Below the pieces are notes generated by a model, which was not told where the DNA came from, searched no databases, and saw only the letters and a list, made by a program, of their open reading frames with translations. Made by a program: the position numbers and the translations under genes. From Stenotrophomonas sp. NA06056 (GTDB taxonomy: Bacteria; Pseudomonadota; Gammaproteobacteria; Xanthomonadales; Xanthomonadaceae), in NCBI RefSeq assembly GCF_013364355.1, contig NZ_CP054931.1, positions 3,410,001-3,474,000 on the forward strand: DNA of 64,000 nt. The letters run 5' to 3'. Below, piece after piece: positions 41,620 through 49,696 of the stretch. Position 1 is the first letter of the stretch, and each line of letters begins with the position of its first letter.

Positions 41620-42180
41620 TCAGACGGCCTTTTCGACCTGGCCGAACTCGAGCTCGACCGGAGTGGCGCGGCCGAAGATCAGCACCGAGACGCGCAGACG
41701 GCTCTTCTCGTAGTTGACCTCTTCGACGACACCATTGAAGTCGTTGAACGGACCTTCGGTGACGCGGACCATCTGGCCCGGCTCGAACAGCACCTTCGGG
41801 CGCGGCTTCTCGACGCCTTCCTGGACACGATTCAGGATCGCTTCCGCCTCGGAGTCTGCGATCGGCAGCGGGCGATCGGCGGTTCCGCCGATGAAGCCCA
41901 TGACGCGCGGAGTTTCCTTGACCAGATGCCAGCTTTCGTTGTCGATGCGCGGGATGCCCGCTTCTTCGTGGGTCTCGATCTGGACCAGCACGTAACCCGG
42001 GAAGAACTTGCGCTCGGAACGGCGCTTCTGGCCGGCGCGCATTTCGATCACTTCCTCGGTCGGAACCAGGACGTCGCCGAAGCGCTCTTCCATGCCGTCA
42101 CGGGCGATGCGATCTCGCAGAGCCTGCGCCACCGACTTCTCGAAGCCCGAATAGGCGTGAACGACGTACCAACGCTTCAT
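41620..42180 (-). CDS. nusG: Transcription elongation/antitermination factor NusG
   Basis: 186 residues. NGN domain ([25 protein letters not shown] ... [11 protein letters not shown]) and C-terminal KOW domain ([48 protein letters not shown]). 10 nt after secE. Confidence 0.99.
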   Translation of the reverse strand: MKRWYVVHAYSGFEKSVAQALRDRIARDGMEERFGDVLVPTEEVIEMRAGQKRRSERKFFPGYVLVQIETHEEAGIPRIDNESWHLVKETPRVMGFIGGTADRPLPIADSEAEAILNRVQEGVEKPRPKVLFEPGQMVRVTEGPFNDFNGVVEEVNYEKSRLRVSVLIFGRATPVELEFGQVEKAV

Positions 42181-42190
42181 GCATTTCTCC

Positions 42191-42604
42191 TTAGCGGCTC
42201 AGGAACCACTGAGTCAGTTTCTGGATGAAGAAGTCGAACCCACCCAGCAGCAGGCTGAGGATCAGGACGACGACAATCACCACCCAGGTCATGCGAACGG
42301 CTTCCTGACGGGTCGGCCAAACCACTTTACGTAGTTCGAAGCGCGACTCGGAAAGGAATTCGCGGGTGTCGCGCCCCTTGCCGGTCAGCATGAACACGCC
42401 GATACCGCCGACCAGACCGACCACGACCGCCAACGCACGCAACTGACCCGCCCACGCACCCAGCTGGGCAGCGCGACCGGAATCGGCGGAGAACCAGAAC
42501 CAGACGAACAGACCTGCCAGCACCAGCAGCGATGCGAGGACGTACTTGACGATATCCCCGCCTTGCGCGGAGGTGTCCTTGGAATGTTCGATCTTGCTAT
42601 TCAT
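42191..42604 (-). CDS. secE: Protein translocase subunit SecE
   Basis: 137 residues with three hydrophobic segments (~19-37, 50-65, 103-125) and the conserved cytoplasmic [24 protein letters not shown] helix that clamps SecY. Follows tRNA-Trp by 48 nt, with a small AGCGGC/GCCGCT stem between them. Confidence 0.97.
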   Translation of the reverse strand: MNSKIEHSKDTSAQGGDIVKYVLASLLVLAGLFVWFWFSADSGRAAQLGAWAGQLRALAVVVGLVGGIGVFMLTGKGRDTREFLSESRFELRKVVWPTRQEAVRMTWVVIVVVLILSLLLGGFDFFIQKLTQWFLSR

Positions 42605-42652
42605 CAGGCTGTGTCTGCTTTAGCGGCAAGGCCGCTGGGTAAGGTGGGCAGA

Positions 42653-42728
<76 letters not shown>

Positions 42729-42829
42729 ACGTAGAAAACTTGCCTTCCCTTAGACGGCGAAGGCGGACCGAGGTTCCCGGCCCGCCACTCGCCAGACCGG
42801 CAGCGCTATGCGACCGCCGGCATGCAGGC

Positions 42830-44020
42830 TTACTCGAGGATGGTGGCAACCACGCCAGCACCGACGGTACGACCACCTTCGCGGATTGCGAAGCGCAGGC
42901 CGGCGTCCATGGCGACCGGGTTGATCAGGGTGACAACCATCTTGATGTTGTCGCCCGGCATCACCATCTCGACGCCTTCCGGCAGCTCGACCGCACCGGT
43001 GATGTCGGTGGTACGGAAGTAGAACTGCGGACGGTAGCCCTTGAAGAACGGGGTGTGACGGCCGCCCTCGTCCTTCGACAGCACGTAGACTTCGGCGTCG
43101 AACTTGGTGTGCGGCTTGATCGAACCCGGCTTGGCCAGAACCTGGCCACGCTCGACGTCGTCACGCTTGGTGCCGCGCAGCAGCAGACCGGCGTTGTCGC
43201 CTGCCTGGCCCTGGTCCAGCAGCTTGCGGAACATTTCCACGCCGGTCACGGTGGTCTTCTGCACCGGACGGATGCCGACGATTTCGATTTCTTCGCCGAC
43301 CTTGATCACGCCGCGCTCGATACGACCGGTCACCACGGTGCCGCGGCCCGAGATCGAGAACACGTCTTCGACCGGCATCAGGAATGCCTTGTCGACGTCA
43401 CGCTCCGGGGTCGGGATCCAGGTGTCCAGCGCCTCGACCAGCTTGATGACGGCCGGCACGCCGATCTCGCTCTGGTCGCCTTCCAGCGCCAGACGGGCCG
43501 AACCCGAGATGATCGGGGTGTCGTCGCCCGGGAAGTCGTACTTGCTCAGCAGCTCGCGGACTTCCATTTCGACCAGTTCCAGCAGCTCGGCATCGTCAAC
43601 CATGTCGGCCTTGTTCAGGAACACGACGATGTACGGCACGCCGACCTGACGCGACAGCAGGATGTGCTCGCGGGTCTGCGGCATCGGGCCGTCAGCGGCC
43701 GAGCACACCAGGATCGCGCCGTCCATCTGGGCAGCACCGGTGATCATGTTCTTGACGTAGTCAGCATGGCCCGGGCAATCGACGTGGGCGTAGTGACGAA
43801 CGGTGGATTCGTATTCGACGTGCGCGGTCGAGATCGTGATGCCACGTGCCTTTTCTTCCGGCGCGGCGTCGATCGCGGAGTAATCCTTGAACTCGCCACC
43901 GAAGCGCTCGGCACCGATCTTGGTCAGTGCGGCGGTCAGCGTGGTCTTGCCGTGGTCGACGTGACCGATGGTGCCGACGTTGACGTGCGGCTTGGTGCGC
44001 TCGAACTTACCCTTGGCCAT
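42830..44020 (-). CDS. tufB: Elongation factor Tu, copy B
   Basis: 396 residues, protein identical to copy A. The tRNA-Tyr/Gly/Thr genes lie just upstream and tRNA-Trp just downstream, the classical tRNA-tufB arrangement. Flanks differ from tufA while the coding DNA is almost identical, so the pair is kept uniform by recombination. Confidence 0.99.
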   Translation of the reverse strand: MAKGKFERTKPHVNVGTIGHVDHGKTTLTAALTKIGAERFGGEFKDYSAIDAAPEEKARGITISTAHVEYESTVRHYAHVDCPGHADYVKNMITGAAQMDGAILVCSAADGPMPQTREHILLSRQVGVPYIVVFLNKADMVDDAELLELVEMEVRELLSKYDFPGDDTPIISGSARLALEGDQSEIGVPAVIKLVEALDTWIPTPERDVDKAFLMPVEDVFSISGRGTVVTGRIERGVIKVGEEIEIVGIRPVQKTTVTGVEMFRKLLDQGQAGDNAGLLLRGTKRDDVERGQVLAKPGSIKPHTKFDAEVYVLSKDEGGRHTPFFKGYRPQFYFRTTDITGAVELPEGVEMVMPGDNIKMVVTLINPVAMDAGLRFAIREGGRTVGAGVVATILE

Positions 44021-44059
44021 GGCTGCTTATCTCGAATTCGTCTGGTGTGGTGCTGAAGA

Positions 44060-44135
<76 letters not shown>

Positions 44136-44183
44136 GAGTTTTGCATTATGGCATGAACTCGATAATATTCAAAGTTCACTCAA

Positions 44184-44257
<74 letters not shown>

Positions 44258-44283
44258 ACCGGGAATGTGCCACAACGTGAAGC

Positions 44284-44369
44284 TGGTGGAGGGAGGTGGA
44301 TTCGAACCACCGAAGGCGTAAGCCAGCAGATTTACAGTCTGCCCCCGTTGGCCGCTTGGGTATCCCTCC
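44284..44369 (-). tRNA. tRNA-Tyr (GTA anticodon)
   Basis: 86 nt with encoded CCA and the long variable arm of class II tRNAs. Acceptor GGAGGGA/TCCCTCC, anticodon loop CTGTAAA, T-loop TTCGAAT. First gene of the tRNA-tufB unit. Confidence 0.97.
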
Positions 44370-44426
44370 TTTTACCACCCCGTCCCGTGCCGCCGAAGCG
44401 TTGCGGTGTGTGGTGGTGAGCCCGCA

Positions 44427-44455
44427 ATTCTGGAGATGAAGCGGGGGTCTGTCAA
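44427..44455 (-). promoter_or_regulatory. Sigma-70 promoter of the tRNA-tufB operon
   Basis: Minus strand: perfect -35 TTGACA (44450-44455), 17-bp spacer, -10 CAGAAT (44427-44432). Transcription would start about 50 nt before mature tRNA-Tyr. Two A7-type runs just upstream (44459-44475) resemble an UP element. Confidence 0.8.
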
Positions 44456-44490
44456 CGCTTTTTTTCACTTTTTTTCACACGCGTCGCAAA

Positions 44491-44508
44491 CCCCTTGATA
44501 CGCAAGGG
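44491..44508 (-). terminator. Weak hairpin after the beta-aspartyl peptidase gene
   Basis: Minus strand CCCTTG-CGTAT-CAAGGG followed by GTTTGCG, 6 nt after the stop. The stem is short; termination here is plausible but weak. Confidence 0.45.
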
Positions 44509-44513
44509 TCTGC

Positions 44514-45524
44514 TCACGGCAGTGCGATTGTCTCGTCGGCAAAGATGGCCACGTGGGCAACACCATCGGCCCCGATCCAGCCCCGATACATGCCCTGGGT
44601 GTTGAACGGCGCTGCTGCTTTTCCATCTGCGGAGAGCACGATCGCCCCGCCGTCGCCGCCCATCTGCGGAATCGCGTCGTTGATCACGCCCTTGCCCGCC
44701 TGCTCCGGCGATTGACCGAGGTAACGCATGCGCGCGCAGATCTCATGCGCTGCCGCGGTGCGGATGTAGTACTCGCCCCAGCCGGTACCCGATACCGCAC
44801 AACGCGCATCGGCCCAGGTGCCGGCACCGATGATCGGCGAATCACCGACACGGCCATAGCGCTTGTTGGTCATGCCGCCGGTGGAAGTGCCTGCGGCCAG
44901 GTGCCCCTGTGCATCCAGGGCGACCGCACCGACCGTACCGAAGTGCTTTGCGGTTTCCAGGTCGGCATGCGCCTGCCCGCTCGCTTCTTCCTTCAATGCA
45001 CGCTGCAGCTGCTGCCAGCGCTTGTCGGTGCGGAAGTAGGAGGGATCGACCAGGGTTACGCCCTGTTCGGTGGCAAATGCTTCGGCGCCCTGCCCCACCA
45101 TCATCACATGCTTGGATTTCCGCATCACCGTCTGCGCGAGGAGGATCGGGTTGCGCACGCGCTGCACGCCGGCCACTGCACCGGCTGCCTGGGTGGCACC
45201 GTCCATCACCGCAGCGTCCAGTTCATTGCGCCCTTCGTGGGTGAACACTGCGCCCTTTCCCGCGTTGAAGGTCGGATCATCCTCGAGCACGGTGATGGCC
45301 GCGGTGACCGCCGCCAGTGCAGGACGCCCGGCGGCAAGTTCGGCATGGCCCTTGAGCAACGCCGCCTTCAGCGCAGCGCGCGCGGCCTGTTCTTCCGCCG
45401 CAGAGAGATCCTTGCGCTCCACCCCGGCGCCGCCGTGGATGACCAGCAGCGGTGATGCAGCGGGTGCGGCCTGGGCCAGCAGTGGCAGGGACAACAGCGC
45501 GGACAGCGCCAGGCGCAGTTTCAT
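44514..45524 (-). CDS. iaaA: Secreted isoaspartyl peptidase/L-asparaginase (Ntn-hydrolase)
   Basis: 336 residues. Plant-type asparaginase family: made as a precursor that self-cleaves before a catalytic Thr. That residue is Thr197 in HFGTVGAVALD, with GTSTGGMTNKRYGRVGDSPIIGAGTWAD following. The N-terminus MKLRLALSALLSLPLLAQAAPA is a signal peptide, so the enzyme is probably periplasmic, unlike cytoplasmic E. coli IaaA. It hydrolyses beta-aspartyl dipeptides. It lies 65 nt downstream of a cyanophycinase-like gene, whose product would be beta-Asp-Arg. ATG 45524 chosen for signal peptide and GGAG. Confidence 0.92.
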   Translation of the reverse strand: MKLRLALSALLSLPLLAQAAPAASPLLVIHGGAGVERKDLSAAEEQAARAALKAALLKGHAELAAGRPALAAVTAAITVLEDDPTFNAGKGAVFTHEGRNELDAAVMDGATQAAGAVAGVQRVRNPILLAQTVMRKSKHVMMVGQGAEAFATEQGVTLVDPSYFRTDKRWQQLQRALKEEASGQAHADLETAKHFGTVGAVALDAQGHLAAGTSTGGMTNKRYGRVGDSPIIGAGTWADARCAVSGTGWGEYYIRTAAAHEICARMRYLGQSPEQAGKGVINDAIPQMGGDGGAIVLSADGKAAAPFNTQGMYRGWIGADGVAHVAIFADETIALP

Positions 45525-45589
45525 CGGGATCTCCAGAACACGGGATTGATAGAGGCAGGCAGTGCCGGGCCATGCCCGGAACCACCCGA

Positions 45590-46609
45590 TCATTGACGAA
45601 TCAGTTCGATCTGGCCGTCATCGACGTCGGCCATCGCCTGGTAGGCTGCGTCGGCCTGCAGATCGTCCAGGCGCATGCGACTGCCACTGGCAACCACGGT
45701 GACCGGCACCGCGTGGAAGCGCAGGGGTTCACCTTCCACCAGCCGATCAGCGTCGCGTCCGGGGCTGACCACCCAGACTTTGCCTTCGCCGTCGGCGCTG
45801 TAGACCTGGGCCTGGCCGTCAGGCTCCACGCAGAGGGCGGTGTCTTCATCGACGCCGATGCCGACCATGTCCGGGTCACCACTGTCATGTGCGGCGCGGG
45901 CCACGAACACGATCAGGCGGCCGAGACGGTCGCGCTTGTCGAAGTGGGTGTCGGTGACCACCCGCTGCAGGTAGGGCAACTGCAGGAAGCCACGATCCAT
46001 GGTCACCGCCTCGCCCATCGGGTTGGCCAGGGCGCTGGCCGAGTCGATGCTGCCGCCGTCCAGTGCGCCATAGGCGTAGCCGCCGAGGATGGCCAGCCCG
46101 GCGCTGGTGCCGGCAATCGGCTTGCCGGCGCGCACGTGGGCATTCAGTGCACGATTGAGCGCGGTGCCCTTCCAGAAGCGGATGTAGCGGGACTGGTCGC
46201 CACCGGCGATGAAGATCGCGTCGGCCGCAGCCACGACGCGCAGCACGGCCGGGTCATCAGCGCCGCGACGGTTGTCGAACACCAGAGTCTGCACGGCGGT
46301 GGTGCCGCCGATGTCGTGGTACAGACGCTCCTGAAGCTCATCGGTCCCGGAGGCGCGCAGGATCAGCACGCGGCCATTGCCCGCCTGGCGCAGCCACCAC
46401 TGGAAGGCTTCAGGCACCCATTCGCCGCCGCCCATCAGCATCATCGCGGGGGATCGCGGACCAGGCCGAGGCGCATCCAGATCGCCTACTTCGTAGTAGG
46501 CGAAGCCGGGCTCCATCAGCTCCTGTGCAACCGCCGGCGATGACCCGCAGAACGCCAACAGCAGCAGGGCGATGAGCGGGCCATGCAGCCCGTGGCAAAG
46601 GCGTCGCAT
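45590..46609 (-). CDS. Secreted cyanophycinase-family serine peptidase (S51)
   Basis: 339 residues. Signal peptide to about residue 28 (LLLAFCGSSPAVA-QE). Cyanophycinase features are GGG near residue 60, IAGGDQ (134-139), nucleophile Ser169 in PIAGTSAGLAILGG, and THFDKRDRLGRL. Cyanophycinases cut the poly-Asp backbone of cyanophycin to beta-Asp-Arg; the secreted CphE type acts on external polymer. GGGAG lies 6 nt before the ATG. First gene of a two-gene operon with the beta-aspartyl peptidase and divergent from a TonB receptor. Family membership is firm, the exact substrate is inferred; related S51 peptidases have other substrates. Confidence 0.85.
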   Translation of the reverse strand: MRRLCHGLHGPLIALLLLAFCGSSPAVAQELMEPGFAYYEVGDLDAPRPGPRSPAMMLMGGGEWVPEAFQWWLRQAGNGRVLILRASGTDELQERLYHDIGGTTAVQTLVFDNRRGADDPAVLRVVAAADAIFIAGGDQSRYIRFWKGTALNRALNAHVRAGKPIAGTSAGLAILGGYAYGALDGGSIDSASALANPMGEAVTMDRGFLQLPYLQRVVTDTHFDKRDRLGRLIVFVARAAHDSGDPDMVGIGVDEDTALCVEPDGQAQVYSADGEGKVWVVSPGRDADRLVEGEPLRFHAVPVTVVASGSRMRLDDLQADAAYQAMADVDDGQIELIRQ

Positions 46610-46635
46610 CTTGATCTCCCTGAACAAAAACGACT

Positions 46636-46649
46636 TGCAACCGTTTTCA
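46636..46649. promoter_or_regulatory. LacI-family-type operator in the divergent control region
   Basis: TGCAACCGTTTTCA, read on the minus strand as TGAAAACGGTTGCA, matches the LacI/GalR-type consensus TGNAANCGNTTNCA at every fixed base. It lies 27 nt before the cyanophycinase start and 130 nt before the receptor start. No LacI-family gene lies in the window, so the regulator would be encoded elsewhere. Confidence 0.6.
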
Positions 46650-46779
46650 CTCTTTGCCAGACATATCCCCAGTAGTCAAGGACATAAAAAAGGCGTTAAA
46701 TGCGCGCGCCCATTCCTGAAATGTGAATGGGGGACAGGGCCCCTCCTCTGCGGGCCGGCATTACTTCCGAGAATTTCTC

Positions 46780-49518
46780 ATGCGTAGACAGGCGATGGCG
46801 TGGTCGATCCAGCTGGCGTTGATGGGCGTTGCTGCTTCGGCCGCGGCTCAGACTCCCGCTTCCTCTTCGGTACAACAGCTGGACGCGGTGCAGGTGACCG
46901 GCTCACGCATCCCGCGCGCCCAGGTGGAGGGGCCGGCGCCGATCACTGTCATCAACGCAGAGCAGATCCGCTCCAGCGGCTTCACCAGCGTGCCGGACGT
47001 GCTGCGCGCGATGACCCAGAACGGCGGCGAGACGCAGAGCCAGCAGTCGTCCAGCGGCGCCGATTTCTCGCCGGGCGCACAGCAGGTCGATCTGCGCGGG
47101 CTCGGCCCGAACCACACCCTGGTGCTGGTCAACGGCCGCCGCATCGCCGACTTCCCGATGCCGTTCCAGGGCCGCAGCAACTTCACCGATGTGTCCAACA
47201 TCCCGCTGGGCATGATCGAGCGCATTGAAGTGCTGACCGGTAGCGCCTCGGCCATCTACGGCTCGGACGCGATCGCCGGCGTGGTCAACTTCATCCTGAA
47301 GAAGCAGGCCGATGGCACCACCATCGACATGCGGATGGGCACCACCACCGAAGGTGGCGGCGATTCCTTCGACATGAGCCTGGCCAGTGGCTTCAGCCGC
47401 GGCAACTTCAACGCGGTGTACAGCGTGGAACTGCAGTCGCAGACCCCGCTGTGGGCGTACGAGCGCGAGCAGCAGGACTCCACCCAGGACGGCCCCACCG
47501 AAGGTTCGCGCATTGCCCGCCGTGCCTACCTGCGCACCGACTACAACGATGACTACCTGGACCCGGGCGCTGCGACCTGCGAGGCGCTGGCCGGGCAGAA
47601 CCAGGGCAGCACCTACCGCGCGTTCCGCCCCCGCTACGGCTACTACTGCGGCAGCGATGCGTCGATCGGCTACGGCACCATCCTCAGCAAGCGCCGCGGC
47701 GCCAATGGCTATGCCTCGCTCAGCTACGACTTCGACAACGGCCAGCAGTGGTTCGCCGATGTGCAGCTGGGCTACCACAGCCTGGCGCTGATGCGCGATG
47801 TCACCTCCTGGGGCCGCATGGCGCCCGATGGTGACGAGTCGGGCTACTTCAACAATGCAGCCACCGGTGAGATCGAGTTCTGGCAGCGCCAGTTCTCGCC
47901 GGAGGAAATGGGCGGCCTGCGCAACGCCATGGTGCGCAGCACGCAGAAGACCTTCAGCGTGACCACCGGTTTCAAGGGCAACCTGACCGGCAACTGGGAT
48001 TACGAAGCCGCCCTGAGCCATTCGCAGTACCAGTCGCGGATCAGCTGGCCGCAGATCGTGGCGGCTAAGGCCAACGACCTGTTCCTGGGCCCTCAGCTGG
48101 GCGAGGACGATGATGGCTTCCCGATCTACAACGCCGATCCGGACCGTCTGTACCGGCCGCTGACCCGTGCCGAGTACGATTCGATCGCCGCACGCACCAC
48201 CTATACGCCGAAGTCGCGCACCGAAACGGCCGCCTTCACCCTGACCAACGGCGCACTGTTCGGCCTGCCCGGCGGCGACGCCGGCTTTGCCGCCACCGTG
48301 GAAGTGGGCCAGCAGGCGTACGCGCTGAATCCCGATCCGCTGGCCACGCAGTACTACTACTACAGCTGGAAGGATTCCAACGGCGAAGGCTCGCGCAACC
48401 GCTGGGCGACCGCCGCCGAACTGCGCATGCCGCTGCTGGACAGCGTGAACCTGAGCGTGGCCGGCCGTTACGACCAGTACCGCTATTCGGGCAACACGAT
48501 CGGCAAGGCCACCTGGAGTGGCGGCCTGGAATGGCGCCCGATCGACACCCTGCTGGTACGTGGCTCCTACGGCACCGCGTTCCGCGCACCGGACCTGCAC
48601 TACGTATACGCCGGCCCCGGCAATGACGAGACTGCCGGCAACGACTACTACGGCTGCCTGACCGACGGCGCCGATGACTGCAGCGATTACGAAGAGAACC
48701 TGGTGCGCAGCCGCGAAGGCAACCGTCGCCTCGACCCGGAAACCAGCACCTCGTGGAGCGCCGGCTTCGTCTGGTCGCCCGGCGGCGGCTTCGATGTCAG
48801 CGCGGACTGGTTCGACATCGACATGCGCAACCAGGTGCAGGACATGAACGTGGACGCGATCCTGCGCGACGAGGCGGCCTGCCGCTTGGGCGAGCTGGAC
48901 GCCGCCTCGGCCACCTGCGTGGACGCGCTGGCCCGTGTGACCCGTACCGACGACGGCCGCCTGTATGGCGTGCACGTGAACCCGGTGAACATCGCCCGCG
49001 AGCGCACCCAGGGCGTGGACGTAGGCCTGCGCTGGCGGGTGCAGACCGGCATCGGCGAGTTCTCCTTCAGCGGCAACCACACCTGGGTGAAGAAGCACGA
49101 CTTCCAGCAGTTCCCGGGCGATCCGGTGGAAGACCAGTTCGCAGTGAACAGCGGCTTCGATATTCCCCGTACCAAGACCAGCGTCAGCGTGACCTGGGAG
49201 AAGGATGCCTGGTCGGCCACCGTGTACGGCTCGCGCCTGGGCAAGCTGCCGACCTCGGACAGCTACGACCAGGTGTTCGACGAGGAAAGCGGCGACAGCC
49301 CGTGGATCAAGGCGACCTACCGCTACAACGCTTCGCTGCAGTACCGCTTCGACGATCACTCGCGGTTGTCGCTGTCGGTGGTCAATGTGTTCAACAAGAT
49401 GCCGCCGAAGGACAAGACCTACACGTCGTACCCGTACTACGACGTGTCCTGGTTCGACAGCGTCGGCCGCACCATCAACCTGCAGTACACGCACAAGTTC
49501 GGCGGCAGCGCGCTGTAA
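46780..49518 (+). CDS. TonB-dependent outer-membrane receptor (second), large
   Basis: 912 residues. Signal peptide MRRQAMAWSIQLALMGVAASAAA, TonB-box-like LDAVQVTG, plug with ITVINAEQIRSSGFTSVPDVLRAM and VDLRGLGPNHTLVLVNGRRIADFP, IEVLTGSASAIYGSDAIAGVVNFILKK, and a long barrel ending YTHKFGGSAL. This is the large-substrate type common in Xanthomonadaceae nutrient-uptake loci, not a typical siderophore receptor. Divergent from the cyanophycinase/peptidase operon, so likely importer of the peptide products or binder of the polymer fragments. Start at ATG 46780 rather than GTG 46723 because the signal peptide begins there. Confidence 0.93.
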   Translation: MRRQAMAWSIQLALMGVAASAAAQTPASSSVQQLDAVQVTGSRIPRAQVEGPAPITVINAEQIRSSGFTSVPDVLRAMTQNGGETQSQQSSSGADFSPGAQQVDLRGLGPNHTLVLVNGRRIADFPMPFQGRSNFTDVSNIPLGMIERIEVLTGSASAIYGSDAIAGVVNFILKKQADGTTIDMRMGTTTEGGGDSFDMSLASGFSRGNFNAVYSVELQSQTPLWAYEREQQDSTQDGPTEGSRIARRAYLRTDYNDDYLDPGAATCEALAGQNQGSTYRAFRPRYGYYCGSDASIGYGTILSKRRGANGYASLSYDFDNGQQWFADVQLGYHSLALMRDVTSWGRMAPDGDESGYFNNAATGEIEFWQRQFSPEEMGGLRNAMVRSTQKTFSVTTGFKGNLTGNWDYEAALSHSQYQSRISWPQIVAAKANDLFLGPQLGEDDDGFPIYNADPDRLYRPLTRAEYDSIAARTTYTPKSRTETAAFTLTNGALFGLPGGDAGFAATVEVGQQAYALNPDPLATQYYYYSWKDSNGEGSRNRWATAAELRMPLLDSVNLSVAGRYDQYRYSGNTIGKATWSGGLEWRPIDTLLVRGSYGTAFRAPDLHYVYAGPGNDETAGNDYYGCLTDGADDCSDYEENLVRSREGNRRLDPETSTSWSAGFVWSPGGGFDVSADWFDIDMRNQVQDMNVDAILRDEAACRLGELDAASATCVDALARVTRTDDGRLYGVHVNPVNIARERTQGVDVGLRWRVQTGIGEFSFSGNHTWVKKHDFQQFPGDPVEDQFAVNSGFDIPRTKTSVSVTWEKDAWSATVYGSRLGKLPTSDSYDQVFDEESGDSPWIKATYRYNASLQYRFDDHSRLSLSVVNVFNKMPPKDKTYTSYPYYDVSWFDSVGRTINLQYTHKFGGSAL

Positions 49519-49545
49519 GGGTGCACCTGCTGGCGGCACGCCACG

Positions 49546-49574
49546 GACCCCCGCTTCGGCGGGGGTCTTTTTTT
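49546..49574 (+). terminator. Rho-independent terminator after the second TonB receptor
   Basis: GACCCCCGC-TTCG-GCGGGGGTC followed by T7, 27 nt after the stop. The UUCG tetraloop makes it very stable. Confidence 0.95.
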
Positions 49575-49644
49575 GAGCGTCAGCTCCGGCCCCAGCCTGA
49601 ACGGTTCCCAGCCAGCGCCCACCGCTATGGGCTGCAGGCCGCTT

Positions 49645-49687
49645 TTTAGGACATGGCTGATTCCGGGCGGGTGACCGTCCTCCCTAG
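49645..49687 (+). promoter_or_regulatory. Shared regulatory motif, copy 1 (first hybrid kinase)
   Basis: TTTAGGA (49645-49651), five free bases, CTGATTCC (49657-49664), then CTAG 19 bases later (49684-49687), ending 9 nt before the kinase ATG. The same bipartite motif stands before the autotransporter (57693-57734). With a regulator of the RcsB/BvgA type in the operon, TTTAGGA and the inverted-looking ATTCC half are plausible binding half-sites. Confidence 0.65.
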
Positions 49688-49696
49688 GATCGGTGC

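Noticed and set aside
44514..45524. Type II cytoplasmic or periplasmic L-asparaginase (AnsA/AnsB family)
   Set aside because: Sequence has the plant-type Ntn-hydrolase autocleavage site (GTVGAVA), not the AnsB TGGTI motif.
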